Assembly (NCBI GenBank): GCA_050951365.1
Contig: JBMNIX010000015.1
Span: forward strand, 61,607-125,606
Direction: 5' to 3'
Length of the DNA: 64,000 nucleotides
From: JAAYHG01 sp012735455
Lineage (GTDB): Bacteria > Bacillota > DTU030 > DUMP01
Part shown: positions 62,541 to 64,000 of the stretch, piece after piece
Position numbering within the stretch: the first letter of the stretch is position 1
How the letters are laid out: each line of letters begins with the position of its first letter
The notes under the pieces: generated by a model
The model's database searches: none
What the model was told of the DNA's origin: nothing
What the model saw: the letters and a program-made list of their open reading frames with translations, nothing else
Translations under genes and position numbers: made by a program

Positions 62541-63331
62541 ATGAGAATGCAAAAGAATAAAGTGCGCCGGCTGTTGGAGGCTGGCACACCTGCCTTTGGT
62601 ACTTTTAATTGGCTTACAGGACCAGAGTGCATCGAGATCCTGGGGGCAGCCGGGGTTCGATTTCGTGGTAATCGACATGGAACACGGACCCCATGGCCAG
62701 GATAATCTGCCAGCTATGCCTGCGGGCAGCAGACGCCAGTGGTATCGTTCCCATTGTGCGAGTGACACAAAACGAGCCCACCCTAATCCTGCGTGCTCTA
62801 GATCTAGGAGCGAAGGGCCTACACATTCCCCAGGTGAACACAGCAGCCGAGGCCAAATCCCTGGTGCAGTCTGCTCGCTACTGGCCTTTAGGAGAACGTG
62901 GCTTTGCACCCGGCACCCGGGCGGCCCGCTTCGGCGCTCTCACCACGGAGGAGTACATCACCCAGGCCAATCAGGATCCACTTCTGATTGTTCATATTGA
63001 GAACAAGCACGGCGTGGAAAACCTAGATGAGATTTTGAGGGTAGCGGGTATTGATGTAGTCTTCATCGGACCTGCTGATCTCTCCCAATCGCTGGGCATT
63101 CCCGGTCGGCTCTCCCACCCTAAGGTATGTGAATTGATTGAGATTACCATCCTTAAGGCTAAACAAGCCGGCCTCCCGGTAGGTATATTCGCCACGGATA
63201 CGAAAGACGCTGCCCGCTGGATACAAGCTGGGGTTAACTATGTTGCTTTGGGAGCCGACAGCATGTTTCTTTTCAACACGACCCGGTCGCTAGTGCAAAA
63301 CCTGCTACCGTTGCGCAGCGCACATAAGTAA
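62541..63331 (+). pseudogene. HpcH/HpaI-family aldolase, two frameshifts
   Basis: ATG 62541 follows AAAGGTGAGGG. N-terminal KVRRLLEAGTPAFGTFNWLTG and GFDFVVIDMEHGPHG (in a shifted frame) lead into LRAADASGIVPIVRV, LGAKGLHIPQVNTA, VHIENKHGVENLDEIL and DVVFIGPADLSQSLGIPG. These are family motifs including the metal-binding Glu and Asp. Frame changes occur near 62650 and 62717, both consistent with one extra base. Restored length is about 262 residues. The family cleaves 2-oxo-3-deoxy or hydroxy acids to pyruvate plus an aldehyde. It is divergent to the decayed ferredoxin-domain gene. Confidence 0.82.
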
Positions 63332-63361
63332 AGCGGGACCGAAAACCCCCGCTTTACTTAT
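63324..63361. terminator. Bidirectional hairpin overlapping both convergent stop codons
   Basis: 14-bp perfect arms (63324-63337 and 63348-63361) around a 10-nt loop. The stops of the aldolase (63329-63331) and the signalling protein (63358-63360) lie inside the stem. No T run on either strand. Confidence 0.75.
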
Positions 63362-64000
63362 CGCCCCAACTTGTTCAGGCTCTCGAGTCTGGCTCCGGCA
63401 GCCGAAAGGGAAGCCAGTACAGTACTGATGGCTGCCGCCAAACTCGCCTGCTCCTGGTTCACCGAACTGGGGTCTTTTCCATGGTCACACGCACATTATC
63501 CAAAAATGATTGCAACTCGGCCAAAGCAGCGGAAACCTTTCTTGACCGCCTCATCGCTTTCTGCTGCCAGTTTGCGCACCTCAGCCGCAACAACACCAAA
63601 ACCCCGACCGCTTTCTCCCGCTCTGGCCGCCTCAATGCTGGCGTTGAGACCTAAGATATTGGTCTGGCGCGCCAGATTACGAATAAGACCCAGTATTTCG
63701 GCTGTACCCTCGGCACTGGCTGCTGCCTGCTCGCTGGCAGCAGCCAGTCCTTCTGCCTGCGTCCTGACTTCGGCCGCATTCTCTTCCCACGTCACCAGCG
63801 AAGCACCGATATCGCGCGCAGCCGCAACCACCTGGGCCGCCGTTTCCTTCAGCTGCATGTCCAGGGCCTCTTGAGCCGTGGCTACACTCACCAACAGGCG
63901 AGCAGCGGCCGCGTCTAAGAAGTGACACCCATCCGGCAACTCTTGTTGCATCTTCTCCTGTAACGCAGAACTTCCTGTAACCTCGATCACCAAATCCAGA
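63358..64000 (-). pseudogene. Chemoreceptor-type signalling domain protein, frameshifted and cut by the window edge
   Basis: The frame is open at base 64000, so the N-terminus lies outside. The visible part has heptad-rich helices and the MCP signalling tip with ILGLIRNLARQTNILGLNAS, IEAARAGESGRGFGVVAAEVRKLA. This lets it contact CheA/CheW or act as a soluble sensor. After VRKLAAESDEAVKK the frame shifts near 63535, and again near 63475, before ending ARLESLNKLGR. Without repair it ends at 63496. The short helix after the tip suggests a compact sensor rather than a full transmembrane receptor, as far as can be seen. Confidence 0.8.

Noticed and set aside
1..64000. CRISPR array, insertion sequence, prophage or tRNA/rRNA genes
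   Set aside because: I looked for regularly spaced repeats, transposase/integrase motifs and tRNA cloverleaf ends and saw none. Structured RNA found was limited to the SAM riboswitch and hairpins.

Overview
The window reads as bacterial chromosome from an anaerobic, low-oxygen-lifestyle Firmicute (Clostridia; Moorella/Peptococcaceae-like is my inference). Supporting this are a YhaM-type exoribonuclease, ComEC, a SAM-I riboswitch, a MetH lacking its activation domain with a separate activation protein, ferredoxin-linked 2-oxoacid oxidoreductase, TAXI-TRAP and tripartite tricarboxylate transporters, and frequent TTG/GTG starts behind strong purine-rich ribosome binding sites. I see no tRNA, rRNA, CRISPR array or insertion sequence.

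Layout. 0-6.3 kb (minus): ComEC fragment, solute-binding protein, L,D-transpeptidase, Ndk, YhaM, frameshifted geranylgeranyl-reductase-type flavoprotein. 6.4-9.7 kb (plus): XPB-type helicase and its partner. 9.8-10.7 kb: ROK kinase. 10.9-19.8 kb (minus): a nine-gene catabolic operon (Fd-Ldh2 fusion, PdxA-like, two unrecognised proteins, aminotransferase, TctCBA, MurI-like racemase) behind a clear sigma-54 promoter and next to a PrpR-type enhancer-binding protein (19.9-21.8 kb). 22.0 kb (plus): thioesterase. 23.0-34.8 kb (minus): 2-hydroxyacid dehydrogenase, LarA-like protein, split UxaA-type dehydratase, TAXI-TRAP transporter, succinyl-CoA synthetase, 2-oxoglutarate:ferredoxin oxidoreductase. 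35.0-37.5 kb: aminotransferase and dicarboxylate symporter. 37.8-40.5 kb (plus): short PucR-type regulator, small unknown protein, two-subunit CoA-transferase. 40.7-49.5 kb (minus): SSS symporter, FMN hydroxyacid oxidoreductase, homocitrate-synthase-like enzyme, hydroxyacid dehydrogenase, SDR, IlvD/Edd dehydratase, second LarA-like protein, with a divergent GntR regulator. 50.6-53.5 kb: membrane proteins and a third hydroxyacid dehydrogenase. 53.6-57.7 kb (minus): SAM riboswitch, MetH activation protein, MetH, MetF. 57.9-59.0 kb (plus): split chromate-transporter pair. 59.0-64.0 kb: every gene is frameshifted (ABC-class ATPase, a second copy of the unrecognised gene pair, HpcH/HpaI aldolase, chemoreceptor-type signalling protein).

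How it fits together. Most of 10-50 kb looks like a collection of carboxylate/hydroxyacid utilisation modules. Each has its own transporter class (TTT, TAXI-TRAP, DAACS, SSS) and regulator class (sigma-54 activator, PucR, GntR). The 23-35 kb block can be read as uptake, racemisation, dehydration, oxidation to a 2-oxoacid, and ATP-yielding conversion of 2-oxoglutarate to succinate. This pathway reading is inference.

The best candidate for something undescribed is the two-gene unit at 16.1-17.5 kb: a 2[4Fe-4S] protein with a conserved GRGT..KTNDVTGR-type domain, plus a cysteine-motif protein with TTMCGH and CxCGIFN. It is intact in the sigma-54 operon and occurs again, decayed, at 60.9-62.3 kb.
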